A stretch of 64,000 bases of DNA from Ficedula albicollis (taxonomy: Eukaryota; Chordata; Aves; Passeriformes; Muscicapidae), in the NCBI RefSeq assembly GCF_000247815.1, contig NC_021678.1, forward strand, positions 6,987,190 through 7,051,189, given 5' to 3'. Under the pieces are notes generated by a model. That model saw only the letters and a program-made list of their open reading frames with translations, searched no databases and was not told the DNA's origin. Positions 11,508 through 23,410 of this stretch are shown piece by piece. How positions within the stretch are numbered: the stretch's first letter is position 1; each line of letters opens with the position of its first letter. The position numbers and the translations under genes were made by a program.

Positions 11508-13072
11508 TTCAATAATCTCAGTTCTCCTGCCTCAGCCTGGCATTCACAGTCCCCAGGTAGGTCAGCAAGATCTTGCTGCAGAGCTACCACTCTACAGCAG
11601 AAAGGCAGAGAGACTGCCAGCAAGCTGGCGAGGTGTGTGGCTTCTTTCCTAAAAGGCATAACCTCATTCATGCCATAAAGCAAGGGGAAAAGGGATTCCT
11701 GTGTATTTCTTTTCTCCCCACAAACAACCCCCCTCCCCCACGATTACAAAGTTTAGCCCCACCTGTGTTGCACCCTGTTTTGGGAAAACTGCTGTGCATT
11801 AGCAGCAGAGCACAGCACAGAGCTGGGCAACCCCATTCTCACTATTTGAAAACTCCTTTGTATTTCATTGTAGCAGGTTTTTATCTGCAAAATATTATAA
11901 AAGAAAAAAAGAATATAAAGAAACCTCTTTCTCAGCAAGACTCAGAGTTACAGCTCTGCCTTCCCACTTGGGAATAAAAAATGACTTGAGTTATTGCTCA
12001 GTGGACTGTGCAAGCAGAAGGCAAAAAGACTACAGACATGGTTTTCAGGAAAAAAGAAACCTGGAAGGAATTAAAGACAGCATTTTGGGATTTTTTTTCC
12101 TCCTATTAGTATGTCACTTTTGAGGAGAAAAGCAAAATATTAAAGGACAGATAAAAAGAAGGATGAAAATCAGTATTGAGGGTCAGTCCTCAAAGATGGA
12201 CTGACTTAAACTTAGCAACTAATCCCTGAAGTTTCATGGAGATAAATTCTTCGTAATTTTGCAGTTTAATCCCTGAAGTTTCATGGAGATAAATTCTTCA
12301 CAATTTTGCAGTCTTCAATAATCTCAGTTCTCCTGCCTCAGCCTGGCATTCACAGTCCCCAGGTAGGTCAGCAAGATCTTGCTGCAGAGCTACCACTCTA
12401 CAGCAGAAAGGCAGAGAGACTGCCAGCAAGCTGGCGAGGTGTGTGGCTTCTTTCCTAAAAGGCATAACCTCATTCATGCCATAAAGCAAGGGGAAAAGGG
12501 ATTCCTGTGTATTTCTTTTCTCCCCACAAACAACCCCCCTCCCCCACGATTACAAAGTTTAGCCCCACCTGTGTTGCACCCTGTTTTGGGAAAACTGCTG
12601 TGCATTAGCAGCAGAGCACAGCACAGAGCTGGGCAACCCCATTCTCACTATTTGAAAACTCCTTTGTATTTCATTGTAGCAGGTTTTTATCTGCAAAATA
12701 TTATAAAAGAAAAAAAGAATATAAAGAAACCTCTTTCTCAGCAAGACTCAGAGTTACAGCTCTGCCTTCCCACTTGGGAATAAAAAATGACTTGAGTTAT
12801 TGCTCAGTGGACTGTGCAAGCAGAAGGCAAAAAGACTACAGACATGGTTTTCAGGAAAAAAGAAACCTGGAAGGAATTAAAGACAGCATTTTGGGATTTT
12901 TTTTCCTCCTATTAGTATGTCACTTTTGAGGAGAAAAGCAAAATATTAAAGGACAGATAAAAAGAAGGATGAAAATCAGTATTGAGGGTCAGTCCTCAAA
13001 GATGGACTGACTTAAACTTAGCAACTAATCCCTGAAGTTTCATGGAGATAAATTCTTCGTAATTTTGCAGTT
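11508..13072 (+). repeat. 806-bp tandem duplication
   Basis: Copy 1 is 11508-12313 and copy 2 is 12314 to about 13072. The copies read as essentially identical: the frames at 11573 and 12379 give the same 134-residue translation. Copy 1 carries one extra 47-bp unit (12267-12313) exactly at the junction, a variant of 12220-12266. Copy 2 has a single unit that matches the first. No gene is recognisable in either copy. The near-identity means a recent duplication or two alleles placed side by side. Confidence 0.95.
12220..12313 (+). repeat. 47-bp tandem repeat at a duplication junction
   Basis: Two units, 12220-12266 and 12267-12313, each contain AATCCCTGAAGTTTCATGG. They differ near their 3' ends (CGTAATTTT versus CACAATTTT). 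The second unit abuts the start of copy 2 of the 806-bp duplication. Confidence 0.9.
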
Positions 13073-13100
13073 ATTCTCTTTTCAATGGACATGCCAACTA

Positions 13101-13130
13101 TTTCAAGTGTGCAAAGGCACACACTTGAAA
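13101..13130. other. Perfect 11-bp hairpin
   Basis: TTTCAAGTGTG (13101-13111) is the exact inverse complement of CACACTTGAAA (13120-13130), with an 8-base loop. The stem is too short for a typical pre-miRNA. It may be incidental. Confidence 0.6.
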
Positions 13131-16100
13131 AAGACTGTTTGCAAAATATTATTGAAATGCCATAGAACTGAAGTAAAATCCACAGACTGGTGACAGAAAT
13201 ACAAAAAACCCACCCCACACTTAAGACCCTAAGTGATAGGCATAACTCTGTAGAGTTAATGTGCAGTGCGACGCCTCAGCCTTTGCTGAGACAGATATTG
13301 ATGTATGACAATTTAGGTACTAGGTACAGTATCTAACCAGGAACCTCTTTGTTTTTTCTCAGATAACAAAGCAAGAGTCTTCTCAAGTGCTCAAACAATG
13401 AGAATTACGGCAGAGCTCCCCCTTTTATACTCTAGGAAAGTCCAAGGCAGAGTAGCAGTATTTATTCTTAGCTCTAGAGTGAGTCCCTCTTTCTGCAAGG
13501 TTAACACCCATGGCCAGGCACCCTGACACCAAGTCCATCAGGGAGGCTCCAGCTCTCCTGGAAATGTCTCTGCCTGCTGTTTTCTGCTTCGGTGTTTGAG
13601 ATGCTGGGAAGCTCCACAGCTTCTAGGAACTCTCCAGTGTGGTGCATGCAGTAGCTCATACATCTCAAAACGTCTCTCCTTCCCTGTTCAGAGGGGTTCA
13701 TTTCAGCAATTGCATTCACTTTATACATCAGGCTTCTCTTGCAAGGCCACAAACCATACTTTAAAACATCAAAGATACAATTCTGAGGCAAACTTGTGAT
13801 TTCTGGTGCCAGGGAACCTACTCATGAATCTGGAAAAATGGCTTCAGCAAAGGCAAAACTAGCCTACAGCTAAAAAGACAATCAGTCAGTGAAAAAGACA
13901 ACCAAGACAACCACATAAGATAGACGGGGTAGCCAGAGTTTGACTCTGCCAAGTCTCCCAATACAGGAATTAGAGGGTGTCAATTGCAGGTAACAGCAAC
14001 AGCTACAGAACAAATGAAAGGAGGTGGTACTTCCTGCAATGGATGTTACAGTTGTAAGACTAAAGGACAGTGAAAGCGCTAGAAATTTTTGTTCATTCAA
14101 GGGAAGGCTGGAAAAGTTCATGCAAAAGGAATCGTTTAGAATCACTAAAACCACAAGTGACTGAGCTGAGAGTGACTGAGCCCTAAGCTGAAAACTGTCA
14201 TGCCTTTCATCTTCTGTAAATATCCATTTTCAGCCACTGCTAAAGAAGCTGTACTATCCTGGGTAAGTCCTTGGTCTTATTCAGGACAAGCACAGAAATG
14301 CCCTGCTATCCAACCCTTCATTCCTTACCACCCACCACTGCAACACCATCCTCATTCACACGGAAAACTTCAGAGTATGGAGCCCTCTGATGGTACTGGC
14401 TGGGTGTGCAAATCTCAACCTAATCTAAGCAAAATAAACAATTTAAAAGGAATATTCCTCTCAGATCAAGAAAGATATCAAGAAAATTATAATTTTATTA
14501 ATGTTATTGATGGTGCTGCTTTTTAAATTTCAGTTTTCTGATTAGCTATATTATACAGCTAAATAAGCTTCTAAGAAAGAAAAAATCTTTCATATGCAAA
14601 AAAAGTAGTATTTGTATTGTTCCCCAGTGGGCACAAAGTACTGTAGGATGCTTAGCATTATCACTTATTAATTTCATTTTAAGTTTAACCTCCATTTATG
14701 AGATCCAGAGTAACCTTAGAGAACAATCTGAAGCTCTCTCCTTTGTGCTGTTAATCAGTCTTCCAACTTTTGTAACCACTTTCACATTTAATTAGTGCCT
14801 TATCCTCCAGATATTGGACCATATCTTGACCTTTAAAGGATACTTTTGTCTGCTTATCCTTGACAATGCTGACTGCTATTTAGATTCAGTTTCTCTCTAC
14901 AGTTCAGTGGCCAGCTTTGATACCTTTAAGTGAATTTCAGCCCCAGCTGACTTGTTTCAGTAATTTCCTTAAGATATTATGTGGCACAGTATCAAATGCC
15001 TTTGTAAAGTCTCGATGCTATTCTGTCCTCTCCTAATCTTCTGGCTTCATCGTAAAAGATGTGGGGGGATAAACACTGTAATTGGCCTGGCTTGGTGTAC
15101 TGCAGTACACCTGTGCCCTATCAGGGTCTCGTTACACTATTCACCTCCATATAAATGTTTCCCCCTTCAGCTTCTCTCTTTTTTTAGTAATTGTTTCAAT
15201 TTGGAGCCATGCCATAAGAGAATAGTTTCCATAGTTACTCTTAATTCAGTTTTTAAAGTCTTCTGACATGCTGACACTTTATTATTCTCCTGATACTTCC
15301 TCAATTCTCGGTGGAGTTTTTTAGTAACTAGCTGTTCCATCGGTCCTTTAAATATTTGACACCTCAGATGCATTTGTTCAAGTGATGATATTTCATTATG
15401 TATTTCTTAGTTGCTTTTTCCCAGCAGTTCATAATTACATCAATGATTTCTTAAGCAAGCCATTATTTAATCTCCTTCCCAATAAACTTCATGGCAAAAG
15501 TCCATTAGTCTTAGGGAGAATAAGAACTGGTCTCAAAATTTATCTCCTTATTACAAATTAATTACAATTAATATTTTATTGTGTTATTGTGCCTCCAAGA
15601 CTTATAACACAGTTTTTCATATTATTTTTAACCTCTTGGCAGCTGTTTCAGTGTAACCTCATGCTGTCCCCCTTTCTCTCCTGTATGTTAAACTTAGAAT
15701 ATAAACCCCCTTTTTGGTGACCCTCCAGTTTTCTGTTTCTAGCGAAGTTCATATTTTAGTTTCACCCATTTAGACTGTAGTGACCCATTCCCTCTTTGGT
15801 GTTTCCCATTTTCATTGGAACAAGACACATTTCTGCTGGCTTTTCATTACAGTATCCTCTCACGTTTCCCCTACTGCCCTTCCCCTTTCCACAAAACCTT
15901 TTCTGAAACTCTCTGAACTGATCCTGTGAATGAAATTTTCCTCATAATACTACAGCCTTTCACTGGATAACCAAAACTTTTCAGCCGAGAAGGATATACA
16001 GTTCATTAATAAATTTAATGAAGAAAGTCTAAGTGATTAGTTCTTCAGTGTCACCTACTGATCTCATTTTCTTATAACTATAGAGCTATAAGCATTTTGC

Positions 16101-16409
16101 ATAAGCACAGAAGATGGGATCTAGGTTGATGTCACTGCTTTCATACCATCACAATCTGTTATGACTGAGGTGATGTGGCAACACAGGAAAGACACCATTG
16201 CCTCATCCCCCACTGCTACCATGAACACAGTCAATTAACTGCTAAGGAAACACCAGGAAGATTGTGTTAAATCAGTGAGAGTAGGAACATCAAGACATTC
16301 CTTAGCTCAGAGACTGGATGAGTAGTGAGAGCAATCTTACATTTCTCTCATTTGACTCATTACTACAAGCTCTTATATTGTTTTTCAGATCTACTATTAT
16401 TTATATATA
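13131..16409. other. Intergenic stretch, no gene seen
   Basis: AT-rich sequence with short frames only. The frames at 13501-13791 (minus) and 14200-14526 (plus) are uninterrupted for about 90-110 codons but match no family I know and have no signal peptide, domain or obvious splice context. A possible ancient LINE remnant lies near 14.96-15.11 kb, and an 18-bp palindrome at 15094-15111. Confidence 0.5.
14965..15105 (-). mobile_element. Possible ancient CR1/L3-like LINE remnant
   Basis: The segment with GGCACAGTATCAAATGCC followed by TTTGTAAAGTC resembles, in antisense, a well-conserved part of CR1/L3 reverse transcriptase in which 'TATCAAATGCCTT...AAAGTC' recurs. The match is short and from memory, and the boundaries are approximate. 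Confidence 0.35.
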
Positions 16410-17527
16410 TGTTTTGCATTGACCCAGGCTGGATGCCAGGTGTTCACCAAAGCTACTTTGTCACTGCCCTCCTCAGCTGGACAGGGGAGAGAAAATACAC
16501 AGAAAAGCTTGTGGATAGGTATAAGGGCAGGGAGAGATCACTCAGCAGTGACTGTCATGGGCAAAATGGAATTGACTTAGAGAAGTTAATTGAATTTACT
16601 ACCAATCAAAATCAGAGTAAGATAATGAGAAGTAAAACAAATCTTAAAAACACCTTCCCCCACCCCACCCTCCTTTTTGGGTTGTACCTCCTCCCCAACC
16701 AGTGGTGCAGGGAGAGACGGAATGGGGATTATGGGCAGTTTATCAGAGATTGTTTCTGCTGCTGCTCAGGGAGAAGAGTCCTTCCCCTGCTCCAGCATGG
16801 GGTCCCTGTCACAGGAGACTGTCCTTCACCGACCTCTCCAGCACGAGTCCTTCCCACGGGCTACAGTTGTCCATGAACTGCTGCAGAGTGGGTCCCTTCC
16901 CATGTGGTGCAGCCCTCAGGAGCAGCCCGCTTCAGCATGGGGCCACAATCCCTGCCAACCAACCTGCTCCAGCGTGGGCTCCTCTCTCCACAGGTCTGCA
17001 AGTCCCTCCCAGGAACCTGCTCCAGCGCGGGCTTGCCACAGATTCACAGTGCTCCTTAGGGCATCCCACTGCTCTGGCACAGACCTCCTTCAATGGCTGC
17101 AGGCGGCTCTCTTCTGCCTCGTGGATTTTCATGGGCTGCTGGGGGCCAATGTGCCCTGCCATGGTCTGCACCACGGGCTGCAGGGGAATCCACTCTGGCA
17201 CCCGGAGCACCTGCTGCCCCTCCTTCTGCACTGACCTTGCTGTCTGCAGAGTGTTTCTCTCACATATTCTCAGTCCTCCTTTCCCTGGCTGCAATTACTT
17301 CGGCACAATACCTTTTTTTTCTTCTTAAATATGTTATCACAGAGGCATTACTGCAATTTCTGATTGGCTTGGCCTTGGCCAGTGGTGGGTCTGTCTTGGA
17401 GTCAGCTGACTTTGGCTCTGTTGTGCACGGGGGAAACTTCCAGCAGCTGCTCTCTTAAGCTACCCCTTTAGACATCCCTGGCCCCTCTCTGCTGCTAGAA
17501 CCTTGCTACAAAGACCCGAAGCAGTAT
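16410..17527 (-). mobile_element. Avian endogenous retrovirus LTR (minus orientation)
   Basis: Read on the minus strand this matches, at the level of recall, a roughly 1-kb LTR family widespread in birds. Its 5' end is near 17.52 kb and its 3' end, of the type CCTGGGTCAA before the terminal CA, is near 16.41 kb. Many tandem-like 'GCTCCAGC...GGG' units in its GC-rich middle give rise to the long shadow frames at 16677-17458. No retroviral gag, pol or env frame adjoins it, so it is a solo LTR. I could not find a clear target-site duplication. I think the family is ERVL-type but am unsure of its library name. Confidence 0.75.
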
Positions 17528-18937
17528 GTGACTCACAATTTAGATGTCACAAAATTTCACAAGAAGCAGTTTCACTTTAAAAAACGGCAATGAAGAGCTG
17601 TGTTTTCCATGGGTTTGCTCTGGTGGGAATGCATGTCCACTTAGCACCCATATACGGGCAGATTAGATAAAGAGAGTAATGAAATAAACAATAAAATGAG
17701 CATTTGTATGTAGCACTCTTTCTTTAACAACATCCACAAGCATTTTAATTAAGCCATGTTCTGCTCTGGGTTATGTCCCACTACTGTTACTTGTGTTCTG
17801 AATATATGTCAGTCCTACAGTATGTTATTTATCGGTAGCATAGCAATCCTTACAGATTTCCAGTTGTTGTACATACGCAGTGCCCTGGAGTGTTTAAAGT
17901 CAGTGGAGGAGTTGTGGCATTCTGTAAGCCTTGATAATCCTAGAATTGACTCAAAATCTGTTAGTTTGACTGATTCAATGCTCCTGCTTCTTAAACCAGG
18001 CTGCACAGGAAGATAATTGCAAAGGCCATCTTTAGCCTAAGGGGTTTATTTGCCTTAGGATCTTCCTGCAGTAAGTGGAGAGTATCATAGCCTAAGGGGT
18101 TTATTTGCCTTAGGATCTTTCTGCAGTAAGTGGAGAGTAGAAAAATTCTCATCTGTATCTCAAAGGGAGTTCATTGTAGGTACTCGGAGTTGCTCCAGAG
18201 GAAATGCTTCCTCTTGATTCTACAGGAAGCCGGGGAAGAAAAACCTTCTGAGGCTAATTTAGTCTTTGTGAATGCCCTCTAAATTGTTCCTATGTATGTT
18301 TGCAAGAGCCATCTTTGATAACCTGCGCTATATTCTGGAGTGAGAAATGAGAGCAGCTAACAAATTTGGCAAAACTCTCCAGGGCTAACACAAGCTCCTC
18401 AGCTCCTTGTCCAAGGTTCAGAGGGCTTAATCTCCTCATGCTGATAGGGACAGGGCTGCCTGCAAAGCAGAACAAGTGTTCATTTATCCAGGCACAGCAG
18501 TTGCCTGATGACAGAGGTCTGACAGTGGCTCCTGTGTGATGGAACATGGGTCTGTGTTCAGACTTATCCGATCACTGCTTATCTGAGACCTGCTGAACTC
18601 ACATCAAATGCTCATCCTTTGTAAGTTCTTTTTCCCTCATTTCCTCTATTTCTTCCATGTTACTTTCTAACTTGGTATCTTTCATTAGTTTTTAAAACCA
18701 AATTTACTAGGCTTATTTATATAATTTTTCTTTTCAATATCAGTATTTTTTTTCTTGATTCCCTCTGTTCTTGTTTTTATCCATTTTCAGTCTAATGTCA
18801 TCTACTCCCATCTGTCTGAGAGCCACATGACATCCACCTGGTTATTTCTGGGATTAGGAGGGAAAATGAGGTAGAAAGTAACAAAAAAAAAATGTTTTCT
18901 GTATTGAAGCAGTTGATTTTAATTAATGAAATTAAAT
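17528..18937. other. Spacer between two inverted LTRs
   Basis: About 1.4 kb of unique sequence with no gene that I can support and no retroviral internal region. It includes the 55-bp tandem duplication at 18033-18139. Confidence 0.6.
18033..18139 (+). repeat. 55-bp tandem duplication
   Basis: The segment with TAGCCTAAGGGGTTTATTTG occurs at 18033 and again at 18088, with about one substitution plus differences at the join. Confidence 0.92.
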
Positions 18938-19725
18938 TTTACTTGGTTTGTGTGGCAAAGTTTTGATTGCCACAGGGAGAAGCTGCTGAAGTTTCCCCCA
19001 GGCCCGATGAAGCCCATGCCAGCCAGCTCCAAGGTGGACCCGCTGCTGGCCAAGGCCAAGCCCGTCCACATTGGTGGTAGCACTTCTGGGATAACAGATA
19101 TCAGAAGAGGGAAAAGACACTGTGCAAAGCAATCAGAAGAGAGGAATGAGAATATGTGAGAGAAACAACGCAGCAGACACCAAGGTCAGTGAAAAAGGAG
19201 GAGGAGGAGGTGCTCCGAGCTCTGGGGCTGAGGTTCCCCTGCAGCCTGTGGGAAGGACTCATACTGGATAAGTTTGAAGGGACTGTCTTCCGTGTGACAG
19301 ACCCCATGCTGAAGTAGGGGAAGAGTGTGAGCAGTCCTCCCTTGAGAAGGAAGGGGTAGCAGAGAAAATGTGTGATGAACCAAAGAAACTCCAAATTCCC
19401 CATCCTCCTGTGCCACTGGTTGGGGAGGAGATAGAGAAAATCAGGAGTGAAGACGGGGAAGAAGGGAGAGGTGGGAGGAAAGTGTTTTAAGATTTAGTTT
19501 TTATTTCCCATTATACTACTCTGATTTGATTGGTAATATATTAAGCTAATTTCCCCTAGCTGAGTGCATTTTCCCCATGACAGTAATTGCTGAGTGATCT
19601 CTTCCTGCCCTGATTTTGACCCACAAGCCTTTCATTACCTTTTCTTTCCCTTACCCAGCTGAGAAGGGCAGTGATAGAGCAGCTTTAGTGGGTACCTGGT
19701 ATCCAGCCTGGGTCAACCCACCACA
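18938..19725 (+). mobile_element. Solo LTR of the same avian family (plus orientation)
   Basis: This begins near TTTACTTGGTTTGTGTGGC and ends CAACCCACCACA. It corresponds in the opposite orientation to the LTR at 16410-17527: both share the 'GCTGCTGGCCAAGGCC' area, the 'CACTGACCTTG' area and the 3' terminal region. It is about 790 bp, shorter than its partner, so it carries internal deletion. The 5-base sequence TAAAT directly flanks both ends (18933-18937 and 19726-19730). That is the size expected for a target-site duplication of this retrovirus class and supports a solo LTR left by recombination. No coding region is attached. Confidence 0.8.
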
Positions 19726-22328
19726 TAAATTTTCTGATCTCTTGTCCTTAGCAAGCTACTTACAGTAGCTGCCTGTTGACAAGAAAGTTGTCTGTGTGGA
19801 TTTTATCAATCTTAAAGCATATTGCCTGTCATGCTGTGGAAGTATTAATTTGTACACATAAGTGACAGTAAAATTTTCCAATACCATATTGGGCACAGTA
19901 ACAGAAGTAAGGGTATGAGGTGGAGCTATACAGTTTTTTATCAATCCCACTCTAGATTAGCCCTACTATTTTGTCTGGGCAATGGCTATACTACTGCAAT
20001 TTAATTCTTGCATTTTTAAAACAGTCATTACATTTTAAAACATATTTTAATGCCGCAGCTCCATCAAATTAATTACAGGTTGCACCAGCTTAATTCTACA
20101 CACCCCTACAGTGAAATACCTACAGTTCACAAAAACTAAGGACAACCTTCCCCCTTAATTTCTGTGTACCACCAAACTGCTCCTGCCAGGAATGAATTAG
20201 ACCTGGTATTAAGGCAGTACTGAATCCTGTGTTTTTGGAGGAGAGCCCATTGTTCACATATATTAAAATCTCTGGAAATGTATTACTACATATATGTTTG
20301 CACTCATAAAATTTATCCAGCAAAGCTATTCAGTAAAGGAAGATGTGACACAGAGTGACCCGAAGGAGAGATTGAAAATGGAAATGACTATTTTCATTTG
20401 TCTAATAGTGCAACAGAAACAAGTGCCAAATCCTCCATTCTCTGCAGACAGTTTGAGGCCTGAGCTCCATTACCAGCTTTTTATTGTTCATTCTTGAAGC
20501 TGAGTAATATATCACTATAAACTAGGTGAAACAAATGAGGTATAAATTGAGTTAAATTCAAGGATTAATTAGCAGCTATCAGATCCATAGGCTATCTATA
20601 GACTGACCCCTAAGTCTTATGCCCTCAGGAGTTAATTACACAGCTATCACAACACTGAAAATGCACAACTGGTCTTTACCTGAATTGCAACAAACCTTCC
20701 TACTCCTGGCACAGGAGCAGTGATGTCTGAAAAAAATGTGGCAGCAAATAATTCAGAGACAAAAGACAGAAAAGTACTCCACAATAACTTCAGGGCTTCC
20801 TCCCATGCTTAGGAGGCATGAGGGATGCTCAGCGACAAATAAGACAAAAATTGTGAAGCCCGGCTGTCAAAGAAGAGGTTGGTCCCCCCAATCCTCTCAC
20901 CAGAAAGTTCAAAATATCCTTTATAATTAACACTTGTAGAAAATTATTAAAAAATGTGCAGTGATCATGATGGCTAATGTGGGGAGACCCAAGCTCTATG
21001 TGTCTTGGTTCTGTCTTGGTGCGGTGCTTCTGCAGTGGAAGTGGTGCCATACAGCTCTTTTGGGAACAATTGCTGTCAGCAAGTATTATGAACTTGCAGT
21101 CAGTCTGGACAAAGATGCTCATTCCCAAAGTGCAGCTGTTTGGTTGCAGAAGGCAAATACCAGGAGTTACCAGGAGTGTCAATAAAGAAGCAGGAACAGG
21201 CAGTGGGGTTAGACTACAGTAACTTTGGGGGTTTGAGCATTCATTAAAATGACTGCTTGACAGCACTGTCTAAATGGAAATATTATGCAAATGGTGAATT
21301 CATCCTGAAGTAAAACTTCCTTCCTGTATCTTGCTGGCAAAAGCACATTATCAACAAATATATCCAGACTGAAATAGATCATGCAACCAGCTTTAGAGGG
21401 ACCATGTAAGTCTTATCCCTATTTTCTCATTTTGGATTTCTCCACCCTCTCGAGGGGTGATGGTCTAAACTCCTTATGCTGTCAAGCTCCCTCTGACCTC
21501 ATCTCAAAACACAACTGAGTAGAGTAGCCAGCTGCCTTTGCTTGAGCCAGCTGTTCCTAAACCGAGGTTGCAATCCCACATGCATCTGCAAGGCAGGCAG
21601 TGAGAGCAGGGTCAGTTCTCCAACCTATTATGTGGTGCTTCCACAGACTGCGGGAGCAAAAGCTTTGCTACTGCAATGATCATGGGTATCTTTCACTGCT
21701 TTAAAGTTGTTTTCCCTCTTCCTCCCCCTCAACTACTGATGGAGTCTTATTACCGCTTGATCCAGCTGAACCCTAAGGCAAAGTTTTCAGCACTGGGCAC
21801 ACTCCTGCAGAGAGAGTTTTGTATGAATTATAAAGTCAGGACATTCAAATACTACATCAATTCACTTCCCACAGGCTGTCTTCAGGAATGCTTATTCATC
21901 TTGAAATGATGGTACTCTGAGAAGTCACTTAAGCTCTTAAGCTTTCCTGATCTCATGTCACAACTTCAAGAACAATCAAAAGGAAGAAAGCCTGGAAAAG
22001 CATAAAAACAAAACCCATAGTCAGAAAAATTTGTTGCTGCAACTTCTGCTAAATGAAGAGATCACTCCCTGCACAGATACACCATAGCATGTTCTGCTGT
22101 ATAGTTCATAACAAATTTTGGTTCAGTCATGTCTGTCACCAAGAGATTATTTTGCTGTGGTGTCCTCTTTGTTTTGGGACACAGACAAACATAAAAGCCC
22201 CTCTGCACACACCCTTCTAGAGACTGTAAAGGAGAAGCAAAGGGATGTTCTTCCCACTTCATTGGGGAAGGGCTGGTGGCTATTTCTGACAATCAGGTTC
22301 GCATTCTGGCAGAGACATCTTAAAAATT

Positions 22329-22405
22329 ATTTTTTGTTGTCATTACATGTAGCAATATTAATAAAAATACATGTATTTTTTGTTGTCATTACATGTAGCA
22401 ATATT
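22329..22405 (+). repeat. 46-bp spaced direct repeat
   Basis: A 31-base block with TTGTTGTCATTACATGTAGC occurs at 22329-22359 and again at 22375-22405, separated by 15 A/T-rich bases. Confidence 0.9.
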
Positions 22406-22967
22406 GGTAGCCTTTAAAAAACACTCTTGTGTTTCAAAGATAACATTACCACCCAAACACTGGCTGTGCACTTCCACAAAGGCTAAGCAACACATTTCTT
22501 ACAGCCTTAAATCATGTCTTCCAGGCCTGCTGGAGATCAGAGGGGCTGGCACAGGGAGCAACTAAGTGCAAGTCACTTGTAATGTTCTACCTGCTAACTA
22601 ACGAGCAGACAAGCCCTGGCAGGCTGGCTGGAGCTGCGGGCACACAGCATTTGCTATAGCTCATTTCAGAAGTGTAGCACTGCTTTCCTCTCTCTTGTGC
22701 CCTCTGCCACACGGCAGCAAGCAAACAGGAGCATGGGAGCAGCTGACCACTTCTGATGCCAAGGACTGTGGGCACGCTGTAACAGTCTGTGCTCGCCAGC
22801 ACTTCTCAAAGAAAAGGAGAAGCCAATGTTCCTCTCAAGCCTTGGGTGAGGGCAGGGAGGGGTGGGGGAAGGAACTCCCCCCTGTACTCTTTATGCTGTT
22901 GTGGGAGCTAAGCAGAGGAAGCCAGGTTTAGTAAAGTGTGTGAATGTGGGTCCATGGCAGGTTGTCC

Positions 22968-23410
22968 CCTTCCACACAACACAGCAATTGAGGGAGTGCT
23001 GTCAGGGCCATGGCACCAGCTCTCTCTGCAGAGTTCACACAGTCTGGGAATGCCGGCAAGGTGGAAGCACGGGAACCCCTCTGCATCCTAATGCTGTTCT
23101 TTCCCTTCCTGGGGCATAGCACAGTGCCTGGGACAGACAAAGAAGTAAACGCAGGGCAGAGGTGCTCTCACAGGTTTACAGAAAATGCTGAGGCCTTCCA
23201 CACAACACAGCAATTGAGGGAGTGCTGTCAGGGCCATGGCACCAGCTCTCTCTGCAGAGTTCACACAGTCTGGGAATGCCGGCAAGGTGGAAGCACGGGA
23301 ACCCCTCTGCATCCTAATGCTGTTCTTTCCCTTCCTGGGGCATAGCACAGTGCCTGGGACAGACAAAGAAGTAAACGCAGGGCAGAGGTGCTCTCACAGG
23401 TTTACAGAAA
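22968..23410 (+). repeat. 226-bp tandem duplication
   Basis: Copy 1 is 22968-23193 and copy 2 is 23194 to about 23410. They appear identical until they diverge after GGTTTACAGAAA. Matching frames at 23010 and 23236 start with the same 70-odd residues, simply reflecting the DNA duplication. No protein family is recognised. Confidence 0.95.

Noticed and set aside
13501..13791. 96-residue minus-strand frame
   Set aside because: Considered as an exon because it is uninterrupted, but I recognise no family and see no supporting splice or promoter context.
16677..17458. Several 120-208 residue frames on both strands
   Set aside because: They lie inside the LTR and arise from its GC-rich repeated units; none resembles a retroviral protein.
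18926..19159. 77-residue plus-strand frame
   Set aside because: Starts at the edge of the solo LTR and translates LTR sequence.
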